Source: JBNKVT01 sp050299335
GTDB taxonomy: Bacteria; Pseudomonadota; Alphaproteobacteria; Rhodobacterales; Rhodobacteraceae
Reading direction: 5' to 3'
Length of the DNA: 64,000 nucleotides
NCBI GenBank assembly: GCA_050299335.1
Contig: JBNKVT010000035.1
Span: 62,001 to 126,000, forward strand
Below the pieces are notes generated by a model. That model did not search any database, was not told where the DNA came from, and saw nothing but the letters and a program-made list of their open reading frames with translations. Within the stretch, counting starts at the first letter, position 1; each line of letters starts with the position of its first letter. Below, one piece after another: positions 1-8,192 of this stretch. The translations under genes were made by a program, and so were the position numbers.

Positions 1-27
1 GGCCGTGCTGGTGCGCGGCCCTTTTTC
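1..27 (+). terminator. Rho-independent terminator of a gene off the left edge
   Basis: An 8-bp GC-rich stem (one G-U pair) with a TGGT loop is followed directly by CTTTTTCT, the classical intrinsic terminator layout on the + strand. It would end a gene lying to the left of the window. The upstream gene cannot be seen. Confidence 0.6.
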
Positions 28-56
28 TATTCCGGCAGCGAGAAGGAACGCCGTTG

Positions 57-270
57 TCACGCTGGAGGCGCGCTCAGGGGCGGGTGGCGGTCCGAGAGCC
101 TGAGATAGATGCCGCTTTCCGAGCGGTCCGTCAGGTGGGTGACCGGTTTCGGGACCTTGCCGGGATTGCGGGCAAGCAGGTAAAGGGTCCAGCAAGGGCC
201 GAGGCGGAGGTTTCGTGGCCTGCCAGAAAGAAGATAGTCACATGATCGGCCAATTCAACAGTGTCGAAAC
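57..270 (-). pseudogene. Cytochrome P450 remnant (internally deleted, frameshifted)
   Basis: Read on the minus strand, about 268 to 190 encodes FDTVELADHVTIFFLAGHET, the I-helix oxygen-binding region of a P450. After a frame change, about 158 to 98 encodes KVPKPVTHLTDRSESGIYLR, the last strand of the fold. Both pieces closely match the intact P450 at 1072-2460 (FDTAEMVDQVAIFFLAGHET and KVPKPVTHLTVRSESGIFLK). About 430 bp between them, including the ExxR and heme-Cys regions, is missing, and the frame ends at a TGA at 59-57. It is therefore a dead copy or recombination scar of the neighbouring P450, not a gene. It could derive from a tandem duplication or from a related transferred P450. Confidence 0.8.
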
Positions 271-385
271 ACGCGCCGTTTCGGGGCCATAATCCAAAGG
301 TTATTGACGCCGGGTCCGTGGTGACATCTGCTTCACGCGGTTCAGGCCGCACCTGATCCTGCCACAGCTGCCCGGAGACTGTTCT

Positions 386-1012
386 ATGCCAATCCTGAGT
401 CGAGAAACCAGGGCACGAACCCTGCGGGGACTTCGCACGATCCATGCCTGGCTCGGCTTCTTTGTGCTGCCGTGGATCCTGATCATCGGCGCTACCGGCT
501 TCTACCTGAACCACTACCAGGCCATCACTGCCTTTCTCGATGGCGCGGCGTATGACGAAAGCCGCTTTTCCAGCCACCCCGACGCCCACGCTATCGGCTA
601 CAAGGAGGCCTTCGCTCTTGCCGAAACGATCTGGCCGGGCCAGCAGATCGTGGACAGCAGGGACGAGCCCTATCACGGGCATGAGGCCTTCCAGTTCACC
701 AAACCGTCGGGGAAGATCATCGTCACCCAGGCGACCGGCCATTACTTCGTCAAGACCTGGAAAACGCGCATCACCTACGCTCCGGACGGCACGCTTCTTG
801 ACCGGCATATCTACTGGGGGCCGATGCTGAAGCAGCTGCATACTGACGGCTGGCTGGGGGGGAGCCTGGGCACCTGGCTGGCTGACATCACCGCGCTGGC
901 GATGCTGGTTTTCGGGCTGTCGGGGATGGTGCTGTGGTGGGTGCCGCGGGGGGCGAAGTTCAAGCGTGCCGTTTTCGGGGTGAAGCCGAAGGCTGACCGG
1001 CAAGGGACGTGA
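386..1012 (+). CDS. PepSY-associated TM helix membrane protein
   Basis: A 208-residue inner-membrane protein. Residues about 15-45 begin with HAWLGFFVLPWILIIGATGF, a first membrane helix typical of the PepSY-TM family. A periplasmic PepSY-like region follows (about 50-150), then a second helix (about 168-190) ending in GMVLWWVPR, the family's usual C-terminal anchor. The family is linked to iron/siderophore reduction and periplasmic redox functions, but no specific substrate is visible. It is shorter than the four-helix versions. The gene stands alone between a P450 remnant and a palindrome and is convergent with the P450 gene. The ATG at 386 is the only sensible start and has a weak ribosome binding site. 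Confidence 0.8.
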   Translation: MPILSRETRARTLRGLRTIHAWLGFFVLPWILIIGATGFYLNHYQAITAFLDGAAYDESRFSSHPDAHAIGYKEAFALAETIWPGQQIVDSRDEPYHGHEAFQFTKPSGKIIVTQATGHYFVKTWKTRITYAPDGTLLDRHIYWGPMLKQLHTDGWLGGSLGTWLADITALAMLVFGLSGMVLWWVPRGAKFKRAVFGVKPKADRQGT

Positions 1013-1015
1013 TGC

Positions 1016-1042
1016 GTTTCCGTTTCACCGTGAAACGGAAAC
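1016..1042. terminator. Perfect 27-nt palindrome, likely bidirectional terminator
   Basis: Two 13-nt arms (GTTTCCGTTTCAC and its reverse complement) flank a single central base, starting 4 nt after the PepSY gene stop and 30 nt before the P450 stop. An unusually AT-rich tract (about 1050-1095) follows, with a T-run at 1052-1056. Position and symmetry suit a terminator used from both sides. An operator is the alternative but is less likely between two 3' ends. Confidence 0.6.
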
Positions 1043-1071
1043 CAAGATGCTGTTTTTGTTGTATTTATTAG

Positions 1072-2460
1072 TTACTTTTGTGTTAATTTAGTGGTTGGGT
1101 CCCGCCGATCCAGCTTGAGGAATATCCCGCTTTCCGAGCGCACTGTCAGATGGGTGACCGGTTTCGGGACCTTGTCGGGGATCGCCTCGAAGCGGAAGGC
1201 GCGGAGCAGCATGGCGAGCAAGAGCGTGCCTTCAGCCATGGCAAAACCGGCTCCGGTGCAGACGCGGGGGCCGGTGGAGAAGGGCATGTAGGCGTCGCGC
1301 GAAAGCGGCCCGGTCTCGTCGCGGGACCAGCGGTCGGGGTCGAAGAGGTCGGGATCGGGCCAGAGGCGCTCGTGGCGGTGGAGATGCCAGGGCGACAGGA
1401 TGCAGAGGGAACCGGCCGGGACGTCGCGGTCGCGGAAATGCTCCGGTCTGGTGGCCTCGCGGACCATCATCGGGACCGGCGGGTAGAGGCGCAGGGCTTC
1501 GCGGAAGACGTCGCGGGTGAAAGGCAGGTTGCGCAAGCTGGAGAAATCGGGGCTGTCGTCCCAGGCGGTTGCGGCTTCGGTGGCGGCGCGGTTTTGCACC
1601 TCTTCATCGCAGGCCAGAAGATAGAGCGTCCAGGCCAGGGCGGAGGCCGAGGTCTCGTGACCCGCAAGAAAGAAGATCGCCACCTGGTCGACCATTTCGG
1701 CGGTGTCGAAGCGGTCTCCGGTCTCGGGATCGAGGAAGGTCATGATCTTGGTGGCGAGGTCGTCGGGGGCGGTGCCGGCCTCGATCTCGGCCGCGCGGGC
1801 GGTGGTGAGCTCGACCAGCAGCCGGCGGATGGTGGCGGCCTCGGCCCGGCCCTTGCCGAGGCGCAGGCGCGGGATCCATTTCGGGGCGCGGATCAGCGAG
1901 ACGAAGCTGAGGAGCGGCTGGGCGCGCTGGTAGGCGCGGAAGGCGTCAAAGACCGAACGGGCAGTGGCGTCGGTGATCGGGATCGAGAACAGGGTGCGGA
2001 AGATGACATCGGCGGCGGCGTGGGAGGTCTCATATTCGATCTCGATTTCTTCGCCGATGCGGGGGGTGAGGCGTTGGATGGCTTCCTTGCCGGCGGCGAC
2101 CATGGCGGGGAAGGTGTCGCGGAGGCGACCGCCCTCGAAGGCGGGGTCGATGATGCGGCGCTGGCGCTTCCAGGTCTCGCCATTGGTGACGAAGACGGAA
2201 TTGCCGAGGAGCGGTTTCAGGGTGTCGGCGATGATGCCTGACTTTGGGAAGTCGTCCGGGCGGTCCTTGAGGATGGTCTTCAATAGCTCGGGCTGGTTGA
2301 TGAGGAAGGAGCGGTAGATCAGTGCGCCCTGTTCGGCCATCCAGGCGCGGTAGAGCTTGGCCGGTTGCGAGGCGAAGATGTCGCGCCGCGCCAGGCGGAG
2401 GCGGGTCCACAGGCTGGCATTCTCGGGGCGTGATGCAGGTTTCGGGGGGGTGAACGGCAT
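1072..2460 (-). CDS. Cytochrome P450 monooxygenase
   Basis: A 462-residue soluble cytochrome P450, a heme-thiolate monooxygenase that inserts one oxygen atom from O2 using electrons from a redox partner. The I-helix motif AGHETSAS starts near residue 266, the K-helix ExxR is EALR (321-324), FDPDRW is the PERF-type motif, and the heme loop FSTGPRVCTGAGFA carries the ligand Cys at about 401. The architecture resembles the CYP102/CYP4-like fatty-acid group, but the substrate is not readable. The ATG at 2460 overlaps the upstream TGA (TGATG), suggesting translational coupling with the hydrolase-like gene. A longer reading from 2634 would run into that gene and starts with low-complexity residues, so it was rejected. 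No ferredoxin or reductase gene is nearby. Confidence 0.92.
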   Translation of the reverse strand: MPFTPPKPASRPENASLWTRLRLARRDIFASQPAKLYRAWMAEQGALIYRSFLINQPELLKTILKDRPDDFPKSGIIADTLKPLLGNSVFVTNGETWKRQRRIIDPAFEGGRLRDTFPAMVAAGKEAIQRLTPRIGEEIEIEYETSHAAADVIFRTLFSIPITDATARSVFDAFRAYQRAQPLLSFVSLIRAPKWIPRLRLGKGRAEAATIRRLLVELTTARAAEIEAGTAPDDLATKIMTFLDPETGDRFDTAEMVDQVAIFFLAGHETSASALAWTLYLLACDEEVQNRAATEAATAWDDSPDFSSLRNLPFTRDVFREALRLYPPVPMMVREATRPEHFRDRDVPAGSLCILSPWHLHRHERLWPDPDLFDPDRWSRDETGPLSRDAYMPFSTGPRVCTGAGFAMAEGTLLLAMLLRAFRFEAIPDKVPKPVTHLTVRSESGIFLKLDRRDPTTKLTQK

Positions 2461-3716
2461 CAGGCCATGTCCCGGTAGGGGGAGTGGACCGTCTCGATCC
2501 GCGAAGCGGTGGAGCCGCGCTCGGCGTAGCGGTCGCGCAGGTACAGGGGCCCGGCGGTGATCTGGAAATAGTCGTAACCGCGGGGACGGTCGAAGCAGCA
2601 GAGATACTGGAAATGGCGGCGGAAGAAACGCCATTTGGTGGCTTGGTCTAGTTCCGGCGACAAGGTCTCGGAGAACGCCGCCGAGATGATTTTCGGCCAG
2701 ATCTTCACCGCTTCGGGCGGGGCGACCCCGGAGACATGGACGGGGTCGGCCAGCGCGAAGGAGGCGCCGTCACCGGGGGCGGAGATGTCGATCCAGGTGA
2801 GGTCCTCAACCTGGGAAAGCTGGCAGAGGTCACGGCGGAGCACCTTTGCTTCGGGCAGGAATGAGATCATCGGGATGACGCCGCCGAGGGTCAGGAGGGC
2901 GAGTTTGGGCCCGTCCTCGCGAAGTGTATGATCGCGCAGATAGGCCGCGACGACCTCGACCGCGACATGGGCGCCGGAGGAATGGCCGACGACCAGGACT
3001 TCGTCGGCGTCCGAGCCCATGACCTCGGCCAGTCGCGCGACGAAGGTGCGCTCTCGCTCGACCAGCACGTCGGGCGTGGCGCCGTAGGGGATGGCCGAGA
3101 AGGCGTAGTCGTGCATCAGGTAGAAGACGAAGAGATGCGGATCGTAGCGGCGCAGGACCATCAGGAAGGCAGCGAGGGTGGCAGCGGCAGCGACGAGCCC
3201 GATGGGCCAGGGCAGGAAGAGGGTCAGGATCGCAAGAACGGCCCAGCCGAGGGCGATGCCGGCCAGCAGGTAGACGATCAACATGACGACAGGGTAGAGG
3301 GCGGCGATCATCGGAGTGGGGCGAAGGCGAAACAGCGCCCAGAGGGTGCCGGTGCGGATATAGATCCACGCCGTTCTGACCATCAGCAGATAGGTGGCGA
3401 GGATCGACTGGTCCATCGAGTCCTGCACGATATCGTTCCAGAGCAGGAATTCCATCCGGGCCTCGGCGCGCTGGCCGTCGATTTCCGTCTCGGCGAGCCA
3501 GGTGTAGTTTTCCTGGCCCGTGAGACCGGTGACCTTCAGGGAATAGTCCGAGATCCTCGCCTGTTTCTCGCCCTCGCTCCGGTAAAGCTCGCGGTAGCGG
3601 CGCGGCACCATCGGGTCATAGCCGGGCAGATAGAGCACATGGCGGCGGCGCACGGCGGTGCCATACGCGTGGTGGAAGGCTTCGTCTCTGGTCATCCGCG
3701 CCATGAGGCGGAGCAT
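2460..3716 (-). CDS. Membrane-anchored alpha/beta-hydrolase-like protein
   Basis: About 418 residues. An N-terminal soluble part (LYLPGYDP near 28-35) is followed by two or three hydrophobic helices (about 135-185) and a second soluble part with GHSSGAH (244-250), a GxSxG nucleophile elbow with Ser246. The layout is a serine-hydrolase fold interrupted by membrane helices. The chemistry is not identifiable, and I cannot place the acid and His with certainty. It is the upstream partner of the P450, sharing a 1-nt stop/start overlap, so the two are probably one operon, perhaps with a hydrophobic shared substrate (inference). The start is uncertain: ATGs lie at 3716, 3704 and 3695, and the frame stays open to 3869. 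Confidence 0.7.
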   Translation of the reverse strand: MLRLMARMTRDEAFHHAYGTAVRRRHVLYLPGYDPMVPRRYRELYRSEGEKQARISDYSLKVTGLTGQENYTWLAETEIDGQRAEARMEFLLWNDIVQDSMDQSILATYLLMVRTAWIYIRTGTLWALFRLRPTPMIAALYPVVMLIVYLLAGIALGWAVLAILTLFLPWPIGLVAAAATLAAFLMVLRRYDPHLFVFYLMHDYAFSAIPYGATPDVLVERERTFVARLAEVMGSDADEVLVVGHSSGAHVAVEVVAAYLRDHTLREDGPKLALLTLGGVIPMISFLPEAKVLRRDLCQLSQVEDLTWIDISAPGDGASFALADPVHVSGVAPPEAVKIWPKIISAAFSETLSPELDQATKWRFFRRHFQYLCCFDRPRGYDYFQITAGPLYLRDRYAERGSTASRIETVHSPYRDMA

Positions 3717-4369
3717 ATCGGCCAAAGGTTTCCGCGCAATGTGGAATTCGAGCGTGGTCCGAGGCCGGAGGTTTTTTGGCCGCGCTTGCGCCGGGGCTGG
3801 ATATTGAAGGTCACTTCCGGGCCCGAACTCGCAAGTCCTGGATGGCGGTGTGCTGGCCGGCAAGCGCAAGAAAGGCCCGAGTGCCGCGGCGTTTCAGGTG
3901 CCGGGGGGTCCGCCTGCCTCCAGTGGACAGCCATCCACGAAGGCCTCTGAAACCGGTCATCGATGTTCGCCATAGGTGGAGACGTGAAACGGGGGCCTGA
4001 AGCAGGTCAGAGGCAAGGATCTCGCTCCCAAGCACCTCGAGCCCCTGCAGCTGCCCGGCCATCACGGACATCCCGCAGATCGGCCCCCATGCTCAGGGTT
4101 GGTGCCTGTTCCGTTCGTCCCCAGCACATCCAGGGAAGAATGATCTCCGGATCAAAGAGCGTGAAAAGCAGGTGTTCGGGGAACACGCCACGCTCGGAAC
4201 AGGGGCGCCGGGTACCCGTATCCGTTCCACGGCCAAGCGCCAGGATCACACCGACGTTGAAACGGCGACAGCTGCGGGGATGTATTTCCGCGAGGACCCT
4301 GCACCCCCGATCCCGCCAATGCCCCGCTTTATCGCCTTGCATCCTCCAACCTTGCCGTTAGTCTCGCCA
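3717..4369. other. Gap with no supportable gene
   Basis: About 650 bp between the divergent hydrolase gene and the TPP riboswitch. Open frames exist on both strands (for example 4007-4342 minus and 3963-4361 plus), but none has a convincing start, ribosome binding site, domain or normal composition. It should hold the promoters for both directions. It may also contain decayed coding sequence. Confidence 0.5.
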
Positions 4370-4456
4370 CCACCTCGGGGTGCCGGCGAACCCGGCTGAG
4401 ATGCGTGATGCGAACCCGTTGAACCTGAACCGGATCATACCGGCGGAGGGAAGGTC
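4370..4456 (+). promoter_or_regulatory. TPP (thi-box) riboswitch
   Basis: The sequence contains the conserved elements of the thiamine pyrophosphate riboswitch in order: CGGGGTGCC, GGCTGAGAT, ACCCGTTGAACCTGA, then CGGATCATACCGGCG and GGAGGGAAGG. It sits about 50 nt before thiB. TPP binding in this class usually hides the ribosome binding site or triggers termination, so thiBPQ should be shut off when thiamine is plentiful. The recognition rests on primary-sequence consensus and on the thiamine transport genes downstream. Confidence 0.93.
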
Positions 4457-4504
4457 CCGGGTCTCGTCCCGCCTTTTCCTGCGCCGCAGCGAAAGGAAGA
4501 TGAC

Positions 4505-5494
4505 ATGCTCGTCAGACTGGCTGTGGCCCTGAGCCTAGCGGCAATTCCCGCGACCGCCCAGGACAAACCCACACTCACCGTTTACACCTATGACAGTTTC
4601 GTCTCGGACTGGGGCCCCGGGCCCGCCATCGAGGCCAGTTTCGAGGCAACCTGCGCCTGCGACCTCAGCTTCGTTGCCGCCGGCGACGGCGCTGCCCTCC
4701 TGTCGCGCCTGAAACTCGAAGGTGCACGCACGGAAGCCGACATCATCCTCGGCCTCGACACCACCCTGACCGCCGAGGCCGCGGCCACCGGGCTTTTCGC
4801 CCCGCATCCGGGCATTCCCGGGGACCTTTCGCTTCCCGTCACCTGGGACGACTCGATCTTTTTGCCCTATGACTGGGGCTATTTCGCCTTTATCTATGAC
4901 AAGACCCGGCTCGACACCCCGCCCGCCAGCCTCGAAGAGCTGCGGACCGCTGACATCGATCTCCTCATCCAGGACCCCCGGTCGTCGACCCCCGGGCTCG
5001 GCCTTTTGATGTGGGTCGAAGCGGTCTATGGCGACGAGGCCGGGGATTTCTGGGCCGACATCGCACCGAAGATCGTCACCGTCACCAAGGGCTGGTCCGA
5101 GGCTTATGGCCTGTTCCTCGAAGGCGAGGCCGATATGGTGCTGAGCTACACCACGTCTCCCGCCTATCACCTGATCGCCGAGGAGGACGACAGCAAGGCC
5201 GCCGCCAGTTTCGCCGAAGGCCATTATCTGCAGATCGAGGTGGCCGGGATGCTCGCGGGCAGCGACCAGCCTGATCTCGCTGCCGATTTCCTGCGGTTCA
5301 TGACTACCGAGGGCTTCCAGTCCGTGATCCCCACCACCAACTGGATGTATCCCGCCGTCACGCCGGCCGAAGGGTTGCCGGCCGGATTCGAGAGCCTCGT
5401 GGTGCCGGACAAGGCGCTGCTGATCCAGGCCGCCGAAACCCCGGCGGTTCGCAAGACGGCGCTGGACGCATGGCTGACGGCCCTCAGCCGGTGA
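4505..5494 (+). CDS. thiB: Thiamine ABC transporter, substrate-binding protein
   Basis: A 329-residue periplasmic binding protein. Residues 1-18 form a signal peptide ending ATA/QD. The mature part starts with the family-typical LTVYTYDSF strand and contains DWGYFAFIYDK and the late NWMYPA segment seen in ThiB. It captures thiamine/TPP for ThiP and ThiQ. A GAAAGGAAG ribosome binding site precedes the ATG. It is the first gene after the TPP riboswitch. A 270-bp spacer with two palindromes separates it from thiP, a common place for expression of the binding protein to be uncoupled from the permease. Confidence 0.93.
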   Translation: MLVRLAVALSLAAIPATAQDKPTLTVYTYDSFVSDWGPGPAIEASFEATCACDLSFVAAGDGAALLSRLKLEGARTEADIILGLDTTLTAEAAATGLFAPHPGIPGDLSLPVTWDDSIFLPYDWGYFAFIYDKTRLDTPPASLEELRTADIDLLIQDPRSSTPGLGLLMWVEAVYGDEAGDFWADIAPKIVTVTKGWSEAYGLFLEGEADMVLSYTTSPAYHLIAEEDDSKAAASFAEGHYLQIEVAGMLAGSDQPDLAADFLRFMTTEGFQSVIPTTNWMYPAVTPAEGLPAGFESLVVPDKALLIQAAETPAVRKTALDAWLTALSR

Positions 5495-5612
5495 TCCGCC
5501 CGATGTCGTCCGGAGACATCACGAAAACCGGGCAGAACCGGGTGCCCCGCGCCGGTTTTGCCGCCCCTGTAGCGGCGACGCGGCAGGGTCAGATAAAGCC
5601 CCTCTCCCCCTT

Positions 5613-5685
5613 CCCCTCTCCCAGGGGGAGAGGGGAGGCGCCCTGCGGTGAGGGCTGCGTTTCCCCCCTCCCCCTGGGAGGGGGG
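5613..5685. repeat. Pair of REP-like palindromes between thiB and thiP
   Basis: Two hairpins of the same type lie 27 nt apart: 5613-5635 (10-bp stem CCCCTCTCCC, 3-nt loop) and 5663-5685 (10-bp stem CCCCCCTCCC, 3-nt loop). Both have a pyrimidine-rich left arm. Such elements inside an ABC operon can stabilise the upstream mRNA or attenuate downstream genes. Their origin as a dispersed REP family is inferred. Confidence 0.6.
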
Positions 5686-5764
5686 GCAGGGGGGAGGTGC
5701 CCGCCTCAGGATCGGAGGCGGGCCGTTGATAGCCTGACCCGCCCCGCGCCACTGCGCTCCAGAC

Positions 5765-7339
5765 ATGACTGACCACCCCCAACCGATGGGCGGCGTCACC
5801 CTCGCCACCGGCCTGCTCGCGCTGGCGCTGATCCTGACCCTTGGCCTCGGTTCCGTTGCCGCCCTCATTTTTGCTGCCGACCCCTCCACCGGCCTCACCG
5901 CCGCCGACTGGTCCGCGCTCCGCTTCACCCTCCTTCAGGCCATCCTGTCGGCCTGCCTTTCCACCCTCATCGCCATCCCGCTCGCCCGGGCGCTGGCCCG
6001 CCGCCGCTTTCCCGGCCGCGCCGCGATCGTCACCCTTCTCGGTGCCCCCTTCATCCTGCCGACCATCGTCGCCATTTTCGGTCTGCTGGCCATCTGGGGC
6101 CGCTCGGGCCTCCTGTCGGGCCTCTCCCTGATGGCCGGAGGACCGCGCATCGACATCTACGGTCTCACAGGCATCGTCCTCGCCCATGTCTTCTACAACC
6201 TGCCGCTGGTCACCCGCCTGCTGCTACAGGGCTGGTCCGCGATTCCGCCCGAGCATTTCCGGACCGCCGCCCAACTCGGTTTCACCCCCAGGGACATCTT
6301 CACCCGTCTCGAAGCACCGATGCTCCGCGCCACCCTGCCTGGCGCATTCACCCTCGTCTTCCTGCTCTGCATGACCTCCTTTGCCGTCGCTCTGACCCTC
6401 GGTGGCGGGCCCCGCGCCACTACTCTGGAACTCGCCATCTTTGAGGCGCTGCGCTTCGATTTCGACCTCACCCGTGCCGCCCTGCTGGCGCTGATCCAGT
6501 TCGCCCTCTGCCTCGCGACTGGTCTGATCGCCCTCACCCTCACCAGGCCCGCCGCCTTCGGCCCGGCGCTGCTCGGCCCCGTCCGCCGCTGGGACGCCGA
6601 CAGCCGCCTGCATCGCAGCCTCGACACGGGTTTCATCGCCACCGGTTTCGCCTTTCTCGCCCTGCCGCTGGCGGCCATCGCCTGGCGCGGCCTTCCGGGG
6701 CTCGCCCGCCTGACAGCCCTGCCCGGCGACCTCTGGTCGGCTACCCTGACCAGCCTCGCCATTGCCCTGACCTCGGCCCTTGCGGCCACAGCCCTCGCCT
6801 GCAGTCTCGCCGCCCTCACCGCCTCCCTCCGCCGCGCCGCCCCCCTGCCCGAGATCGTCGCCCTCACGATGATCGCCGCCTCGCCCTTCGTCATCGGCAC
6901 CGGCCTCTTCCTGATCCTCAACCCCCTCGTCTCACCCTTTGCCATCGCCTACCCCGTCACCGCCCTCGTCAACGCCGCCATGGCCACGCCCTTCGCGCTG
7001 CGCATCCTCGCCCCGGCGCTCGCGGAAGCCCGCCGAGACTACGCCCCCCTCACCGCGTCGCTAGGTATCGAAGGCCTCGCCCGCCTCCGCTATGTCACCT
7101 GGCCGCTGCTGCGCCGCCCCTTGGGCTTCGCCACCGGCCTCGCCGCCGCGCTGTCCGTCGGGGACCTCGGGGTCATCGCCCTCTTCGCCCCGCCGGACGG
7201 CGCAACCTTGCCGCTCTACATGTACCGTCTCATGGGCGCCTACCGCATGGACGAGGCCGCCGCCGCCGCGCTCCTGTTGCTTGCCCTCGCCCTCGCCCTA
7301 TTCTGGATCTTCGACCGCGGAGCCCGCCTTGGCCCTTGA
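5765..7339 (+). CDS. thiP: Thiamine ABC transporter, permease
   Basis: A 524-residue inner-membrane permease made of two fused binding-protein-dependent permease domains (about 45-255 and 300-510), as is normal for ThiP. Each half has an EAA-type loop for the ATPase; the first reads AAQLGFTPRDIFTRLEAP and the second TASLGIEGLARLRYVTWP. It forms the channel of the thiamine importer with ThiB and ThiQ. The ATG at 5765 lacks a strong ribosome binding site. The 3' end overlaps thiQ by 11 nt. Confidence 0.92.
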   Translation: MTDHPQPMGGVTLATGLLALALILTLGLGSVAALIFAADPSTGLTAADWSALRFTLLQAILSACLSTLIAIPLARALARRRFPGRAAIVTLLGAPFILPTIVAIFGLLAIWGRSGLLSGLSLMAGGPRIDIYGLTGIVLAHVFYNLPLVTRLLLQGWSAIPPEHFRTAAQLGFTPRDIFTRLEAPMLRATLPGAFTLVFLLCMTSFAVALTLGGGPRATTLELAIFEALRFDFDLTRAALLALIQFALCLATGLIALTLTRPAAFGPALLGPVRRWDADSRLHRSLDTGFIATGFAFLALPLAAIAWRGLPGLARLTALPGDLWSATLTSLAIALTSALAATALACSLAALTASLRRAAPLPEIVALTMIAASPFVIGTGLFLILNPLVSPFAIAYPVTALVNAAMATPFALRILAPALAEARRDYAPLTASLGIEGLARLRYVTWPLLRRPLGFATGLAAALSVGDLGVIALFAPPDGATLPLYMYRLMGAYRMDEAAAAALLLLALALALFWIFDRGARLGP

Positions 7340-8027
7340 ATTCGACCATGTCACCATCACTCAGGGGACTTTCACCCTGACCGCCGATCTCACCATCCCA
7401 AAAGGCAAGACGGTCGCCATCATCGGTCCGTCGGGTGGCGGCAAGTCCACGCTCCTGAACGCCATCGCCGGTTTCGCGCCGCTTGCCTCCGGGAGGATCC
7501 GCATCGACGGCGAGGACATGGCGACCACCAGACCCGCCGCCCGTCCCGTCACCCTGCTCTTTCAGGAGCACAATCTCTTCCCCCATCTCACCGTCTTTCA
7601 GAACACCGCCCTCGGCCTTCGCCCCGACCTCAAGCTGACCCCCGAAGACCGTGCCCGCGTCATCGCCGCCCTCGTCGAGACCGGGCTCCAGGGCACCGAG
7701 GACCGGACGCCGCCCGCGCTTTCCGGCGGCCAGAGGCAGCGGGTCGCCCTTGCCCGTGCGCTTTTGCGGCGGAAGCCCTATCTCCTGCTCGACGAGCCCT
7801 TCGCCGCGCTCGGCCCTGCCCTCAAATCCGAAATGCTCGACCTTGTCGCCCGCATCACCGCGGAGCAGGACATGACGCTCCTCATGGTCACTCACTCTCC
7901 CGAGGATACCCGCCGCATCGCGTCGTGGACGGTGCTTGTCGCGGACGGTACCGCGCAGCCGCCATTGCCCACCGAAGCGCTCTTCGCCGATCCGCCGCCC
8001 GCCTTGCGCGCCTATCTCGGCAGCTGA
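7329..8027 (+). CDS. thiQ: Thiamine ABC transporter, ATP-binding protein
   Basis: A 232-residue ABC ATPase with Walker A GPSGGGKST near residues 35-43, a Q-loop at FQEHNLF, the signature LSGGQRQRVALARAL, Walker B YLLLDEPF and the switch His in MVTHSP. It energises ThiP. The start is taken as TTG 7329, overlapping thiP by 11 nt, because the protein then begins LALEFDHVTI like other ThiQ proteins. No ATG or GTG lies between there and the Walker A motif, and the longer open frame runs antiregister inside thiP. Confidence 0.9.
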   Translation: MALEFDHVTITQGTFTLTADLTIPKGKTVAIIGPSGGGKSTLLNAIAGFAPLASGRIRIDGEDMATTRPAARPVTLLFQEHNLFPHLTVFQNTALGLRPDLKLTPEDRARVIAALVETGLQGTEDRTPPALSGGQRQRVALARALLRRKPYLLLDEPFAALGPALKSEMLDLVARITAEQDMTLLMVTHSPEDTRRIASWTVLVADGTAQPPLPTEALFADPPPALRAYLGS

Positions 8028-8113
8028 AATCCCGACCGGTCGAGGGCCGGGCGATACCGGCGGGAGCGGCCTGTCGCGATCCCTTCCGGACAAGTCGTCG
8101 GACAGACCCCGTT

Positions 8114-8147
8114 GGGAGGGTTTTCAGGAGGGTTTTGGGAGGGTTTT
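8114..8147 (+). repeat. Triple G-rich tandem motif upstream of rarA
   Basis: Three copies of an 11-12-bp motif, (G)GGAGGGTTTT, stand side by side 45 nt before the rarA start, giving five GGG tracts in about 30 nt on the coding strand. This could fold into a loose G-quadruplex (one loop is 9 nt) or offer competing ribosome-binding-like sites. No known element matches it. Confidence 0.5.
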
Positions 8148-8192
8148 GCCGAACGGCTTTTCCGCACGCCGGGAAAGGACTATCTCTGGGCC

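Noticed and set aside
131..1003. 290-residue minus-strand frame including P450-like residues
   Set aside because: Only its last part (57-270 region) is P450-derived; the rest is antisense to the PepSY gene.
3963..4361. Possible gene or transposase remnant in the gap before the TPP riboswitch
   Set aside because: Several overlapping frames on both strands but no recognisable domain, ribosome binding site or terminal inverted repeats.
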